Positions 22,249 through 28,892 of a stretch of DNA of 37,363 bases are shown here, piece by piece (positions within the stretch are counted from its first letter, which is position 1; every line of letters begins with the position of its first letter). The DNA comes from a virus. The position numbers and the translations under genes were made by a program. The stretch lies in the IMG/VR virus record IMGVR_UViG_3300032282_003236, positions 1 to 37,363 of that record. One strand, written 5' to 3'. The notes beneath the pieces are model-generated. The model saw only the letters and a list, made by a program, of their open reading frames with translations. It was not told where the DNA came from and made no database searches.

Positions 22249-22959
22249 TTAACTGTTAGGCGATTTCACGCATCGCACGATTGCCGCCGCAGGGTAAAAA
22301 TCAAACGTGTCGGAATCTGGCATCTTGGGGTGACTCACAGCAAACTGGAACCCCCGCAACCTGTCGCAAATAGCGAGGAATCGCGGAATGCTCCGGCAAC
22401 GGTCGAAGTGGTATTCAAAAACCAGCTTGCGAATGCCGATGAAATCGCAGGCTTCTAAAATCTCAATTTCACTGCCCTCTATATCCAGCTTGACCGCGTT
22501 CACACGGTCAAGCAGCGGTTGAATTGATAGCACTTGAACGGAGATGCTAGACCGTCCGCGAATGATCGCGAGCGTGTGCCGGTATTTGTTCTTATCGCCG
22601 TTGCAGACGAAGAGGGCGGCTTCGCCGCCCGCCACGGCAACGGCGGCTTCGATGACTTCCACGCTGCGACCGCTCACGTTCTGCTTGAGCATGGCGACGT
22701 TTTCGGGGTGAGGCTCAAGCGCTAAAACCCTTGCCCCCTTCGACGCCGCGAGCAGTGAGAAAGAGCCGATATTTGCGCCCGCATCCAGCCACACGTCCTC
22801 CGGCTCGATTGTAATTCCGCCTCGGTCATAGACGTGAGTCTTGATGACTTCGACCGCCGCCGTTTTGTCCGTCGTATCTGGCCGGATTTTCAGCGTCAGG
22901 CCGTTGATGGTGAGTGGCTCAGTGTGCATTTGCTCTTGTGCGGTTTCTTGCGGTTTCAT
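22249..22959 (-). CDS. FkbM-family SAM-dependent methyltransferase, 236 aa
   Basis: Transfers a methyl group from S-adenosylmethionine, in this family usually to a sugar or other small hydroxylated acceptor. FkbM motifs are clear: motif I VWLDAGANIGSFS (56-68), ALEPHPENV (about 80-88), the acidic VKLDIEGSEIEIL (about 155-167) and a later KLVFEYHFD. The ATG at 22959 overlaps the upstream oxygenase by 41 nt; an alternative Met 10 codons later is possible. The gene runs into the cassette core GCCTAAC just before its stop. It probably modifies a virion or cell-surface glycan along with the neighbouring oxygenase; the substrate is not determined. Confidence 0.85.
   Translation of the reverse strand: MKPQETAQEQMHTEPLTINGLTLKIRPDTTDKTAAVEVIKTHVYDRGGITIEPEDVWLDAGANIGSFSLLAASKGARVLALEPHPENVAMLKQNVSGRSVEVIEAAVAVAGGEAALFVCNGDKNKYRHTLAIIRGRSSISVQVLSIQPLLDRVNAVKLDIEGSEIEILEACDFIGIRKLVFEYHFDRCRSIPRFLAICDRLRGFQFAVSHPKMPDSDTFDFYPAAAIVRCVKSPNS
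22255..22261 (-). other. Integron cassette 3' core, truncated attC (d)
   Basis: GCCTAAC at the end of the methyltransferase gene exactly complements GTTAGGC at 23940-23934, the start of the same cassette. No paired L arms follow, so the rest of this attC is missing. Confidence 0.5.
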
Positions 22960-23707
22960 TTTGCTGCGCTCGCTCCAACTCTTCTTGCGGCGGCAGGCAT
23001 TTCCAAATCTGTTTCATGGTGTAAAAGACAACGGTGATTCGATGCCCCTTTTCATCAAGTTTGAACGGCGTGACGCCGTGAAGGAATCGCTGACCATCGA
23101 AAAAAAGTAATGACGAATCGGCCAAGCGTATCCCAGCGTTGATTTCTGGCAGAACAAGGTCGCCGCCCTCGCACCCGCGCTTGAATGTCAGCATGGCACT
23201 CCAACGGCCAGGCACATTGCCTGCATCGAAATGATAGGGAAGTTGGTTGTTGAAGTTGATGATTCCGCTGGTGTAGCAGCCAAACTGATAAGCAGGATGT
23301 AATGTCTTGGCATCCTCTGCTTGCATCTTAGCGAGCAGCGGATTTTCCTTCAATTGCTCATTGAAGATTTGCTCAGCGAATTTCAGCAGCGCGGAATGTA
23401 ATTCGGGATCATCGCGTTCGATTGTTGCCCACGAACAAAAATCAGCGCGTTGCATTGGTCGTCTCGGCAATGTTCCGAAGACGCGGCTTCGGGATTGCAT
23501 CCCATTTGCGCGAACATTTTTTGAGAACTTCAACCGCAAAAGCGGCTCTCTTAAATGTTCGCAATCTGGAGCCGCCACGTATGCCACATCCTTGATTCCA
23601 TCCACGGTCACTGATTGCCCGAGTGAGACCCATTGGGCGGCGTCGCTTTCTTGCGCGAGCCGATGCCTGAATTTAGTGGGGCTGATTTTACGTTTTACGA
23701 GATTCAT
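22919..23707 (-). CDS. 2-oxoglutarate/Fe(II) oxygenase-like protein, 262 aa
   Basis: The double-stranded beta-helix iron triad is visible: H159 and D161 in PYHFDAGNVPG and H210 in FFDGQRFLHG. R223 (GHRITVVFYT) can bind 2-oxoglutarate. Upstream residues are helical and downstream sequence is a charged tail, typical of hydroxylases of this superfamily. The substrate cannot be read; hydroxylation of a glycan, lipid or protein side chain fits with the FkbM neighbour. The ATG at 23707 overlaps the preceding small frame by 20 nt. The gene lies in the third integron-type cassette. Confidence 0.75.
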   Translation of the reverse strand: MNLVKRKISPTKFRHRLAQESDAAQWVSLGQSVTVDGIKDVAYVAAPDCEHLREPLLRLKFSKNVRANGMQSRSRVFGTLPRRPMQRADFCSWATIERDDPELHSALLKFAEQIFNEQLKENPLLAKMQAEDAKTLHPAYQFGCYTSGIINFNNQLPYHFDAGNVPGRWSAMLTFKRGCEGGDLVLPEINAGIRLADSSLLFFDGQRFLHGVTPFKLDEKGHRITVVFYTMKQIWKCLPPQEELERAQQNETARNRTRANAH

Positions 23708-24005
23708 AGGACTCCAGCAGTTTAATCAAAGTGGATGGGTGGGAGGTTGTTGTTTCAGTTTGGGCAACGGCATCAAGTCTTGCGATGATCGCTGACAATT
23801 CCGCGCGGCGGAAAACAAAAACAAGCTGCCCGATTTCAGACCTGTGCAACGAGTCCTTTCGAGCCGTGCTTGATCTGGTTTCATCGAGTGCCGTGGCTTC
23901 AACGTCTGCGGCAAAATGGTCGTGGAACAAATCGCCTAACAAAGCGCTGCATGGAACGCCGCTGGCCATCTCTGGTGAATCGGGAGCGTGTGAGGCGGCG
24001 TCCAT
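23688..24005 (-). CDS. Small cassette-encoded frame, coding status uncertain, up to 105 aa
   Basis: The first 22 or so codons lie within attC (e), so the listed start is probably wrong. Within the cassette a TTG after the GTTAGGC core could start a protein of about 80 residues. The C-terminal half has a plausible helix (ELSAIIARLDAVAQTETTTS, STLIKLLESYE), and the frame ends inside the oxygenase start (20-nt overlap). It may be a leader or a small partner of the oxygenase, or an unread frame. Confidence 0.35.
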   Translation of the reverse strand: MDAASHAPDSPEMASGVPCSALLGDLFHDHFAADVEATALDETRSSTARKDSLHRSEIGQLVFVFRRAELSAIIARLDAVAQTETTTSHPSTLIKLLESYESRKT

Positions 24006-24022
24006 GATCTTATTCGTTACCC
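23934..24022 (-). other. Integron attC site (e), complete
   Basis: In the minus sense, R'' is GGGTAAC (24022-24016). L'' CATGGACGCCGC pairs with L' GCGGCGTTCCATG, leaving one unpaired base. R' is GTTAGGC (23940-23934). The arm lengths, imperfect R'' and single extrahelical base fit an attC hairpin. The R'' overlaps the end of the 184-aa gene, and R' starts the oxygenase/methyltransferase cassette. Confidence 0.75.
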
Positions 24023-24564
24023 GACGGTTTTAGAATGTAGTCGCGGGAGTGTGGGGTGGGGTGGTCGGGGTCATCGGGCGGCGGGGGTGTGGCGGGGGGG
24101 ATGCCGTTGGCGAGGAGGAGGGGGTTGAGGTGTTCGAGGAGCCAGAGGACGAGGTATTTGGTGGTGTCGCGCCAGTCGTTGGGGCCGAATTTTTGGGCGT
24201 TGTGAATCCACTCGTCGGTGCTTTGATCGTATTTTTCGGCGGTGAGTTCGGCGGCGAATTCGGCGGGGTAGTCGGTGGGGAGCCAGAGACGCCAGCCGGG
24301 GGCACGAGTGAGCTTGTCATTAAGCTCATGCTGCAGCGGATGATCTTTGAACCAGCGGACATTGAGCTTGCCGAGGTCGCAGATGTCTTCGACGTAGCGG
24401 AGCATTCGCCCGCGTGCGGTGTTCTGGGAGCGGCGGTCGTGGCGTGAGAGTGGGAGGGTGAAGTCGAGATGCGAGTTGCCGTGGTAATGCGCCGCGGTGA
24501 ATTGGTGATCATGCAGATCCTGATCGGTCATGATGGTGAAGCAGTCATCGCGGCGGGTGTGCAT
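24010..24564 (-). CDS. Phage or cassette protein with duplicated N-terminus (copy B), 184 aa
   Basis: Residues 1-45 match the N-terminus of the 88-aa protein at 22224, at both DNA and protein level. The rest is distinct, with aromatic-rich segments (PGWRLWLPTDYPAEFAAELT, DTTKYLVLWLLEHLNPLLLA) and a Pro/Asp-rich tail. Its stop lies in the first core of attC (e). No family recognised. It may be a tail-chaperone-region protein, and the duplication suggests recombination. Confidence 0.55.
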   Translation of the reverse strand: MHTRRDDCFTIMTDQDLHDHQFTAAHYHGNSHLDFTLPLSRHDRRSQNTARGRMLRYVEDICDLGKLNVRWFKDHPLQHELNDKLTRAPGWRLWLPTDYPAEFAAELTAEKYDQSTDEWIHNAQKFGPNDWRDTTKYLVLWLLEHLNPLLLANGIPPATPPPPDDPDHPTPHSRDYILKPSGNE

Positions 24565-24565
24565 G
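24430..24565. repeat. 136-bp direct repeat, copy B
   Basis: Matches 22063-22198 with 3 mismatches, 2367 bp away. Together they enclose the methyltransferase/oxygenase cassette. Confidence 0.95.
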
Positions 24566-24578
24566 CGGGCGGAGCAGG

Positions 24579-24608
24579 GAAAAGGCAGAAGGCAAAAGGC
24601 AAAAGGCG
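24579..24608 (+). repeat. Heptad array before the 184-aa gene
   Basis: Units AAGGCAG, AAGGCAA, AAGGCAA, AAGGCGA upstream of copy B. Confidence 0.85.
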
Positions 24609-24659
24609 AACGTCCGATGCACCGAGCAACGACCTAGCCGTTGTCGGTGATCTCTTGGT

Positions 24660-25079
24660 TCACCGCTTCAGCGTCTTCAAAATGTGCTCGGTGGCTTTCT
24701 TGGAATCGTGCGGGCCGATGAGGCCGAGCTTGCCGCCGCGACCACGGATGACTTGCATGGGCATGTTTTGCTTGATGTGGTCGATGCAGCTCACCATGTT
24801 CATGAACGCGCACTTGATGTAGGCGAGGGGGTGCTCGGGATTGGCTTCATGCCACTGCGGGTCGTTCCAAGCGGCGATCATCTCGTTGGTCTTGTATTTG
24901 CCGCAGATGCTTTCGCGTTCAAGATACCACGTTTGTTTCGGGGTGCCGTCGCGGGTTTCGCCGATGTAGATTTGGGGGCCTTCGGCAGGCTGAATGCCGA
25001 GAGTGACGAGGGCAGCAAAAAGCCGCGTGTCGTTCAGGGAGTGAGGACGGGCGGCATGAGTGAGGTTTTCTTGGGACAT
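24660..25079 (-). CDS. Tail-region protein of unknown function, 139 aa
   Basis: No family recognised. Soluble, helical, with GETRDGTPKQTWYLERESIC and a basic tail IGPHDSKKATEHILKTLKR. It lies after the putative tail tube gene, so it may be part of the tail assembly chaperone set. The ATG at 25079 has no clear Shine-Dalgarno. It does not overlap its neighbours. Confidence 0.5.
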   Translation of the reverse strand: MSQENLTHAARPHSLNDTRLFAALVTLGIQPAEGPQIYIGETRDGTPKQTWYLERESICGKYKTNEMIAAWNDPQWHEANPEHPLAYIKCAFMNMVSCIDHIKQNMPMQVIRGRGGKLGLIGPHDSKKATEHILKTLKR

Positions 25080-25163
25080 ATCTTCGGATTAAAAGTTGCC
25101 GCCGTTAGTGCGGGTGCCGGGAGAGAGATCGGCACCCGCACGGGGCGGGGAGAAAGCTGCGGA

Positions 25164-25550
25164 TTAGGCAGCGAAGTCAAAGAACGGAGATGACCAGAAC
25201 GTGAGTGAGAAGGTCTGCTCGGCTTCGTTGCTGGAGGTCTGCGTGGCACCGGTAAGGATAATGTCACCAAAACCGGCGCTGGCGGAGGAACGATAAAAGT
25301 CGGTGGTGGTTTGCGAGAGTGTGAAGGCGGCTGCCATGCGCGTCGAGAAGGCCGAGGTCGAAGGCACGAGGGCTTCGAGGGTGATCTCGCGCTGGTCACC
25401 ATATAGAACGATGCCTCCTTTTTCACCGGCTTCGTTGACGATGACTTTTTTTTCCGTCGAATACGCATCGGTGACGGTGCGAAGGATCATGCCGCTTTGA
25501 ACGGTGATGCCGAAAACGGGTTTGGAGGTGCCGAGGATTGTCGCTGCCAT
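25164..25550 (-). CDS. Tail tube-like protein, 128 aa
   Basis: Beta-rich, with the segment VIVNEAGEKGGIVLYGDQRE and a C-terminal beta hairpin (TFSLTFWSSPFFDF), fitting a small siphophage tail-tube fold. It lies between a tail-terminator candidate and the chaperone region, as tail tube genes do. A TTTGACA box lies 16 nt before the ATG. No sequence motif proves the assignment. Confidence 0.5.
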   Translation of the reverse strand: MAATILGTSKPVFGITVQSGMILRTVTDAYSTEKKVIVNEAGEKGGIVLYGDQREITLEALVPSTSAFSTRMAAAFTLSQTTTDFYRSSASAGFGDIILTGATQTSSNEAEQTFSLTFWSSPFFDFAA

Positions 25551-25566
25551 AATAGTGTGGTGGGGG

Positions 25567-25573
25567 TGTCAAA
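25567..25573 (-). promoter_or_regulatory. TTTGACA box before the 25550 start
   Basis: TTTGACA lies 16 nt before the ATG, directly after a heptad array. Confidence 0.5.
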
Positions 25574-25580
25574 GGTGAAG

Positions 25581-25620
25581 AAGGGCACAAGGCAGGAGGC
25601 ACAAGGCAGGAGGCAAAAGC
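25581..25620 (+). repeat. Heptad array between tail genes
   Basis: Units GGCACAA, GGCAGGA, GGCACAA, GGCAGGA, GGCAAAA fill the space between the 147-aa gene stop and the TTTGACA box. Confidence 0.9.
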
Positions 25621-25628
25621 CGGAGATT

Positions 25629-26072
25629 TTAAGCACCGGCGGCGATGAGGGTGAAGCGCATCTCGGTGGCGCGGGTGCCGTCGTCGGCGGTTTCGCTGAG
25701 CTGGGCGGAGTGCCACTGGTAGAGGAGGACAGAGAGGTCGTCGGTGGCATCGAGCGCGGCCTGCACGACGGCGATGTCATGCAGCCAGGAGAGGATGGTG
25801 CCAGCGTTGGTCTTGTGCTGCTCGGCGGTTTGGTTGCCATCCTGTGTGATGTAGTGGATGGACATGTCGCAATCCATCCAGCCTGGCAGCGCGATCATGC
25901 GCGGCGTGGTGCCAGTGCATTCAACGACGAGGCGTGGGGTTTCGAGATTGGCGGCGGATTGATGCGCCGAGATCACCTGCAAACCGGTGAGTCCCATACT
26001 GGTGAGGATGCTGGATAGGTAAGCAATGAAGGCGGCTTCGAGCTTGTGGGGAAGTGGGGTGTAGTCGGGCAT
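25629..26072 (-). CDS. Tail terminator/completion-like protein, 147 aa
   Basis: The order of elements fits small tail-completion proteins (gpU-type): an N-terminal helix (PHKLEAAFIAYLSSILTS), then strands such as LVVECTG, CDMSIHYITQDGNQ and a C-terminal strand MRFTLIAAGA. It sits between the HK97 gp10-like gene and the tail tube candidate, as in siphophage gene order. No SD. A heptad array ends 8 nt before the ATG. Confidence 0.5.
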   Translation of the reverse strand: MPDYTPLPHKLEAAFIAYLSSILTSMGLTGLQVISAHQSAANLETPRLVVECTGTTPRMIALPGWMDCDMSIHYITQDGNQTAEQHKTNAGTILSWLHDIAVVQAALDATDDLSVLLYQWHSAQLSETADDGTRATEMRFTLIAAGA

Positions 26073-26080
26073 AAAGAAGA

Positions 26081-26110
26081 GGGCAAAAGGCAGGAGGCAG
26101 GAGGCAAAAG
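26081..26110 (+). repeat. Heptad array before the 26072 start
   Basis: Units GGCAAAA, GGCAGGA, GGCAGGA, GGCAAAA extend from the upstream stop to near the ATG. Confidence 0.85.
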
Positions 26111-26905
26111 CTAGGAAGTGACGCCGCGCTGTTTGAGCTTGGCAATGATTTGATGCTTGATGCTGTTCGCGATGCGGGCGGAGCGTTTGCGGGAATCGAG
26201 CGCGAACTCGACGCGGCGGTTCATGTCGGCCTCGGTGGCATAACCGACGGTGTTTTCTGTGCGCATGTGCCAGTGATCGTCTTTGATGGTGACTTGCACC
26301 GAGCCGGTGGCGTGGCGTTTCATGATGGCAGGCATGCGCACCTTGAACTCGCGGGCGGCAGCGGCCCAGCCTCCGGCGAGGATGCCGGATTTCTGATAAA
26401 GCGTTTCAGCAAAAGCCATGAGTGCGTCTTTGCGCACCACCCAACGCATGTTGTCGGGGATATTGCGCACCCGTCCGCGCTGCCAATGATTCGCATGCTG
26501 GGCGGAGAATCCCGCTTGATCGAGCGAGGGGTGGAATAATTCAAGCGTCACCCACACTTCGCGGGTGCCGTCGTTATAAAGGTGGATGTGATTTCCCCCG
26601 CGCATGGCTTGCTTGTTGGCGTGGTCGATGACGCCATCCGACAAGGGCCGGAAGATTTTGAGGAGATCGCGGTAGATTTTGATCTTGTGCCGTTTCACGG
26701 CCGCATCACCAGCACCACCGGCAGACAAGGGAGCACCAGCACTGCCAGGCGGAGTGATGGCGATGACATCACGCACGAAACCCTTCACGTCGTTGCGCAG
26801 GGTGGTGTCGAGAATTTGTTTTTTCTCGACGGCGGAGAAGCGGGCGAACTCGGCTTTCAACTGCGCCGCATTGATTTTGATGCGAGGCGAGATGATCGTG
26901 GCCAT
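26111..26905 (-). CDS. HK97 gp10-like neck / tail-connector protein, 264 aa
   Basis: Helical N-terminus (NAAQLKAEFARFSAVEKKQI) with RNDVKGFVRDVIAITPPGSAG, a pattern of gp10-like or Z-like tail-completion proteins in which a helical segment is followed by TPPGSAG. A beta-rich middle and a basic helical C-terminus follow. Gene order (after the head-tail connector, before the tail terminator) fits. The previous gene ends 3 bp away. Confidence 0.6.
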   Translation of the reverse strand: MATIISPRIKINAAQLKAEFARFSAVEKKQILDTTLRNDVKGFVRDVIAITPPGSAGAPLSAGGAGDAAVKRHKIKIYRDLLKIFRPLSDGVIDHANKQAMRGGNHIHLYNDGTREVWVTLELFHPSLDQAGFSAQHANHWQRGRVRNIPDNMRWVVRKDALMAFAETLYQKSGILAGGWAAAAREFKVRMPAIMKRHATGSVQVTIKDDHWHMRTENTVGYATEADMNRRVEFALDSRKRSARIANSIKHQIIAKLKQRGVTS

Positions 26906-26908
26906 GGA

Positions 26909-27535
26909 TTATCCTTTGATATCCAGCGCGAGCGCGAGATGCGCGATGGCGGGGATGACGGCGGTGACGGTGGCGGCATCCGTGCAGGCGATGCTGATTC
27001 GAATATCGAGCATGTCCCCTGCCGTGAGACCGGCGGAGGTGAGGTCGAAGTTCTTTGCGGCGAAGGAGGTGCTGTTGATCGTCGTGGCTGATGTGGTGAC
27101 GAGATCGGAGCCGCTGGCGAGAGTGGTCTTGGCGCAGAGATAGACTTCAAAGTCCACGGTGCAGCTCGTGTCGGCGACGGTGGTGACCATGCCGGACGTG
27201 GCGACGATGCGCACGGATTCACCGGCGACGTATTCGGGTGGGAGGGTGAAGGTGAAACGGGAGCGGCGAGTGGTGGCACCGGCGGCTTTGAGATCCCCAG
27301 CGGAGATGTAGGGGTTATTCGTGCCCCATGTGCCGCCAGTGGAAAGGCCGAGGTCGTCACTGGCGGCGGTGCTGATGCCGGTTTGAAACGCGTCCCAGAT
27401 GCGGAGATTCGAGAACGGGATGCCGTAAATGGCGAAGTTGTCCTGGATCAATTCGGAGCGTGGACGGGAATTGAAGGAGCCGTCCACCTGAAGGTTGCCG
27501 GAGATACTAACGGATTCTGCGAAACGGGTGGCCAT
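26909..27535 (-). CDS. Virion-associated beta-rich protein, 208 aa
   Basis: The N-terminus (ESVSISGNLQVDGSF) resembles the start of fibre or decoration proteins. The rest is a beta-sandwich-like sequence with alternating Thr and Val (RSRFTFTLPPEYVAGESVRI, SCTVDFEVYLCAKTTL). It may be a head decoration or small fibre protein; no family is certain. A TTTGACA box lies 16 nt before the ATG. It is followed closely by the gp10-like gene. Confidence 0.5.
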   Translation of the reverse strand: MATRFAESVSISGNLQVDGSFNSRPRSELIQDNFAIYGIPFSNLRIWDAFQTGISTAASDDLGLSTGGTWGTNNPYISAGDLKAAGATTRRSRFTFTLPPEYVAGESVRIVATSGMVTTVADTSCTVDFEVYLCAKTTLASGSDLVTTSATTINSTSFAAKNFDLTSAGLTAGDMLDIRISIACTDAATVTAVIPAIAHLALALDIKG

Positions 27536-27551
27536 ATAAAAGGGGACGGTT

Positions 27552-27558
27552 TGTCAAA
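27552..27558 (-). promoter_or_regulatory. TTTGACA box before the 27535 start
   Basis: TTTGACA lies 16 nt before the ATG; the preceding bases CCACC match those at the tape-measure box. Confidence 0.5.
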
Positions 27559-27578
27559 GGTGGAGCTGGGAGAGAAGG

Positions 27579-27648
27579 GAAAAGGCATTAGGCAACAGGC
27601 AACAGCCCGACTTTGAACTTGTGCCTTTTGCCTCCTGCCTTTTGCCTA
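27579..27648. repeat. Heptad array in both orientations, hairpin-forming
   Basis: AGGCATT, AGGCAAC, AGGCAAC are followed after about 22 bp by GTGCCTT, TTGCCTC, CTGCCTT, TTGCCTA in the opposite orientation. The two halves can pair into a long imperfect hairpin. Confidence 0.8.
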
Positions 27649-27649
27649 T

Positions 27650-28003
27650 TTAGGAAACGGCTTCGGCAGCAGAGAGTTGCCAGCGGGTTTTATGGGGATC
27701 GTGCTCGACACCGTCATCGGTGAGACGGTAGCTTTTGCCGAGGTGTGTGACGTCGAGGCGCTTGTTGGTGCCGCGAGTGGCATCGACGAGCACGGATTCC
27801 GCGATGCGGGAATAGGCAAGGTAGATGGTGATCATGCGAGACTGCTTGAAGCCGCCTTTGGCATCTTGAACCATGCCACGCTCGGCCATGACGGCGACGT
27901 TGTTGTAGGTGGTGCCGTCGATGACGACGGAGCCGGGATACTGCGCGGTGAGGGAGTCCAGCGTGCGCAGTTCGGCGGCTTTGATGGCGTTGACCAGGCT
28001 CAT
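27650..28003 (-). CDS. Head-tail connector candidate, 117 aa
   Basis: Helical N-terminus (SLVNAIKAAELRTLDSLTAQ) and then beta-rich segments (SVVIDGTTYNNVAVMAERGM, RMITIYLAYSRIAESV, YRLTDDGVEHD), the overall layout of small head-tail joining proteins. It starts at ATG 28003, overlapping the stop of the 36-codon frame upstream (ATGA). The frame is open further upstream, but only as a repeat-derived shadow. The gene order (after the capsid and cargo, before gp10-like) supports the connector role. Confidence 0.55.
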   Translation of the reverse strand: MSLVNAIKAAELRTLDSLTAQYPGSVVIDGTTYNNVAVMAERGMVQDAKGGFKQSRMITIYLAYSRIAESVLVDATRGTNKRLDVTHLGKSYRLTDDGVEHDPHKTRWQLSAAEAVS

Positions 28004-28110
28004 CGGTGCGTGGAGTGTGCAGCCTCCCACTCGGCGCGTTCGATGTCGCCATACTCGGGGGGACAGGTGGGAGGCACAAGGCAGGAGGCACAAGGCAATA
28101 AGTCAGACAT
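28000..28110 (-). CDS. Short frame carrying an in-frame heptad array, 36 aa
   Basis: The frame starts [12 protein letters not shown] (written partly by the heptad array at 28070-28097) and continues CPPEYGDIERAEWEAAHST, which looks like a real protein end. Its TGA overlaps the connector ATG (ATGA). This coupling is the main support. The heptad array appears to have inserted into the 5' end of an older gene. Function unknown. Confidence 0.45.
   Translation of the reverse strand: MSDLLPCASCLVPPTCPPEYGDIERAEWEAAHSTHR
28070..28097 (+). repeat. Heptad array within the 36-aa frame
   Basis: Units GAGGCAC, AAGGCAG, GAGGCAC, AAGGCAA, read in frame on the minus strand. Confidence 0.8.
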
Positions 28111-28215
28111 GCCAGAGCGGCACAGTCAAAACAAAGGGCCGCCCCCCAACCAAAAGAGCGCGACCCCATGCCTATGAACACACGATGAAACAAACAACTG
28201 ACGCGGTGGCGTGAA

Positions 28216-28222
28216 TGTCAAA
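28216..28222 (-). promoter_or_regulatory. Orphan TTTGACA box
   Basis: TTTGACA is followed by a CACGC..CCGCGTC sequence very like that at the 34866 start, but the expected GTG is GTC, so no gene starts there now. Confidence 0.35.
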
Positions 28223-28242
28223 GATGCCTGAGATGATGGCCC

Positions 28243-28269
28243 ACGGAATGCACGGAATGCACGGAACCG
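28243..28269 (+). repeat. Short 9-bp tandem repeat
   Basis: ACGGAATGC occurs twice, followed by a partial third copy. It lies in the otherwise empty stretch between the 36-aa frame and the glycosyltransferase genes, where only this repeat and the orphan box are seen. Confidence 0.7.
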
Positions 28270-28295
28270 GAATTTTTCAGGATTAACCGGAGGTT

Positions 28296-28892
28296 TTATG
28301 AGCCTGGAGCAGTTTTGCCGGTGGCGAGGGTTTGCGCGGAGTTGAAGCAGTAGGTGTGCAGGATTGCGGGAATGTGGTGCTCGGTTTTGGCGAAGGGGCG
28401 GATCTGGCGGAGCCATGCGAGGTCTTCACCGTCCATGATGTCGGGGAAGATGCCGCGCTGGGCGATGGTGCGTTTCCATGCGCAGACTTGCCAGGCATTG
28501 CGATGAGTGACAGCGACGCCGGGTTTCCAGACTTCATCTTCTGCGCCGAGGTGCATGATGACCTTGTTGCAGTGGTCGTTGACGTGGACTTGCTGCTCGA
28601 AGGTGATGACATCGGCACCGGATTCAATACCGGCCAAAAGGGCGGGGACGTAGTCTTGCGCGATCCAGTCGTCGTCATCGACGAAGGCGACGTAGTCACC
28701 GAGCGCGGCATCGAGCAGGGCCTGCCGCTTGAGGCCGACGGAGCGGGTGCGGTTGTCGAGGAGGATGAGGTGCTCGACGGTGCCGGGTGGGCATTGGTCG
28801 ATCTGCGATTTGAGTTCATCGCGGAGAATGCGCACTTTGTCGGCGCGTTCCCAGCAGGCAGGGGTGAGGATGGAGAGAAGGGGGCGGCTCAT
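28296..28892 (-). CDS. Family-2 glycosyltransferase, 198 aa
   Basis: The GT-A fold is recognised from the N-terminal strand PLLSILTPACWERADK, the segment HLILLDNRTRSVGLKRQALL, and the acidic nucleotide-sugar/metal motif FVDDDDW (about residues 90-96), with a later acidic DGEDLAW that may supply the catalytic base. Small size, with no membrane segment. The ATG at 28892 overlaps the stop of the larger glycosyltransferase (ATGA), which fixes the start. The pair probably modifies a virion or cell-surface glycan; the acceptor is unknown. Confidence 0.8.
   Translation of the reverse strand: MSRPLLSILTPACWERADKVRILRDELKSQIDQCPPGTVEHLILLDNRTRSVGLKRQALLDAALGDYVAFVDDDDWIAQDYVPALLAGIESGADVITFEQQVHVNDHCNKVIMHLGAEDEVWKPGVAVTHRNAWQVCAWKRTIAQRGIFPDIMDGEDLAWLRQIRPFAKTEHHIPAILHTYCFNSAQTLATGKTAPGS

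Noticed and set aside
25567-25573. TTTGACA boxes as ordinary -35 promoter elements
   Set aside because: The start codon lies 13-16 nt downstream, so a -10 element and transcript start would fall inside the gene.
27714-28193. Long minus-strand open frame overlapping the connector gene
   Set aside because: It reads through repeat arrays with arginine/histidine-rich shadow sequence; the ATGA-coupled connector frame is better.
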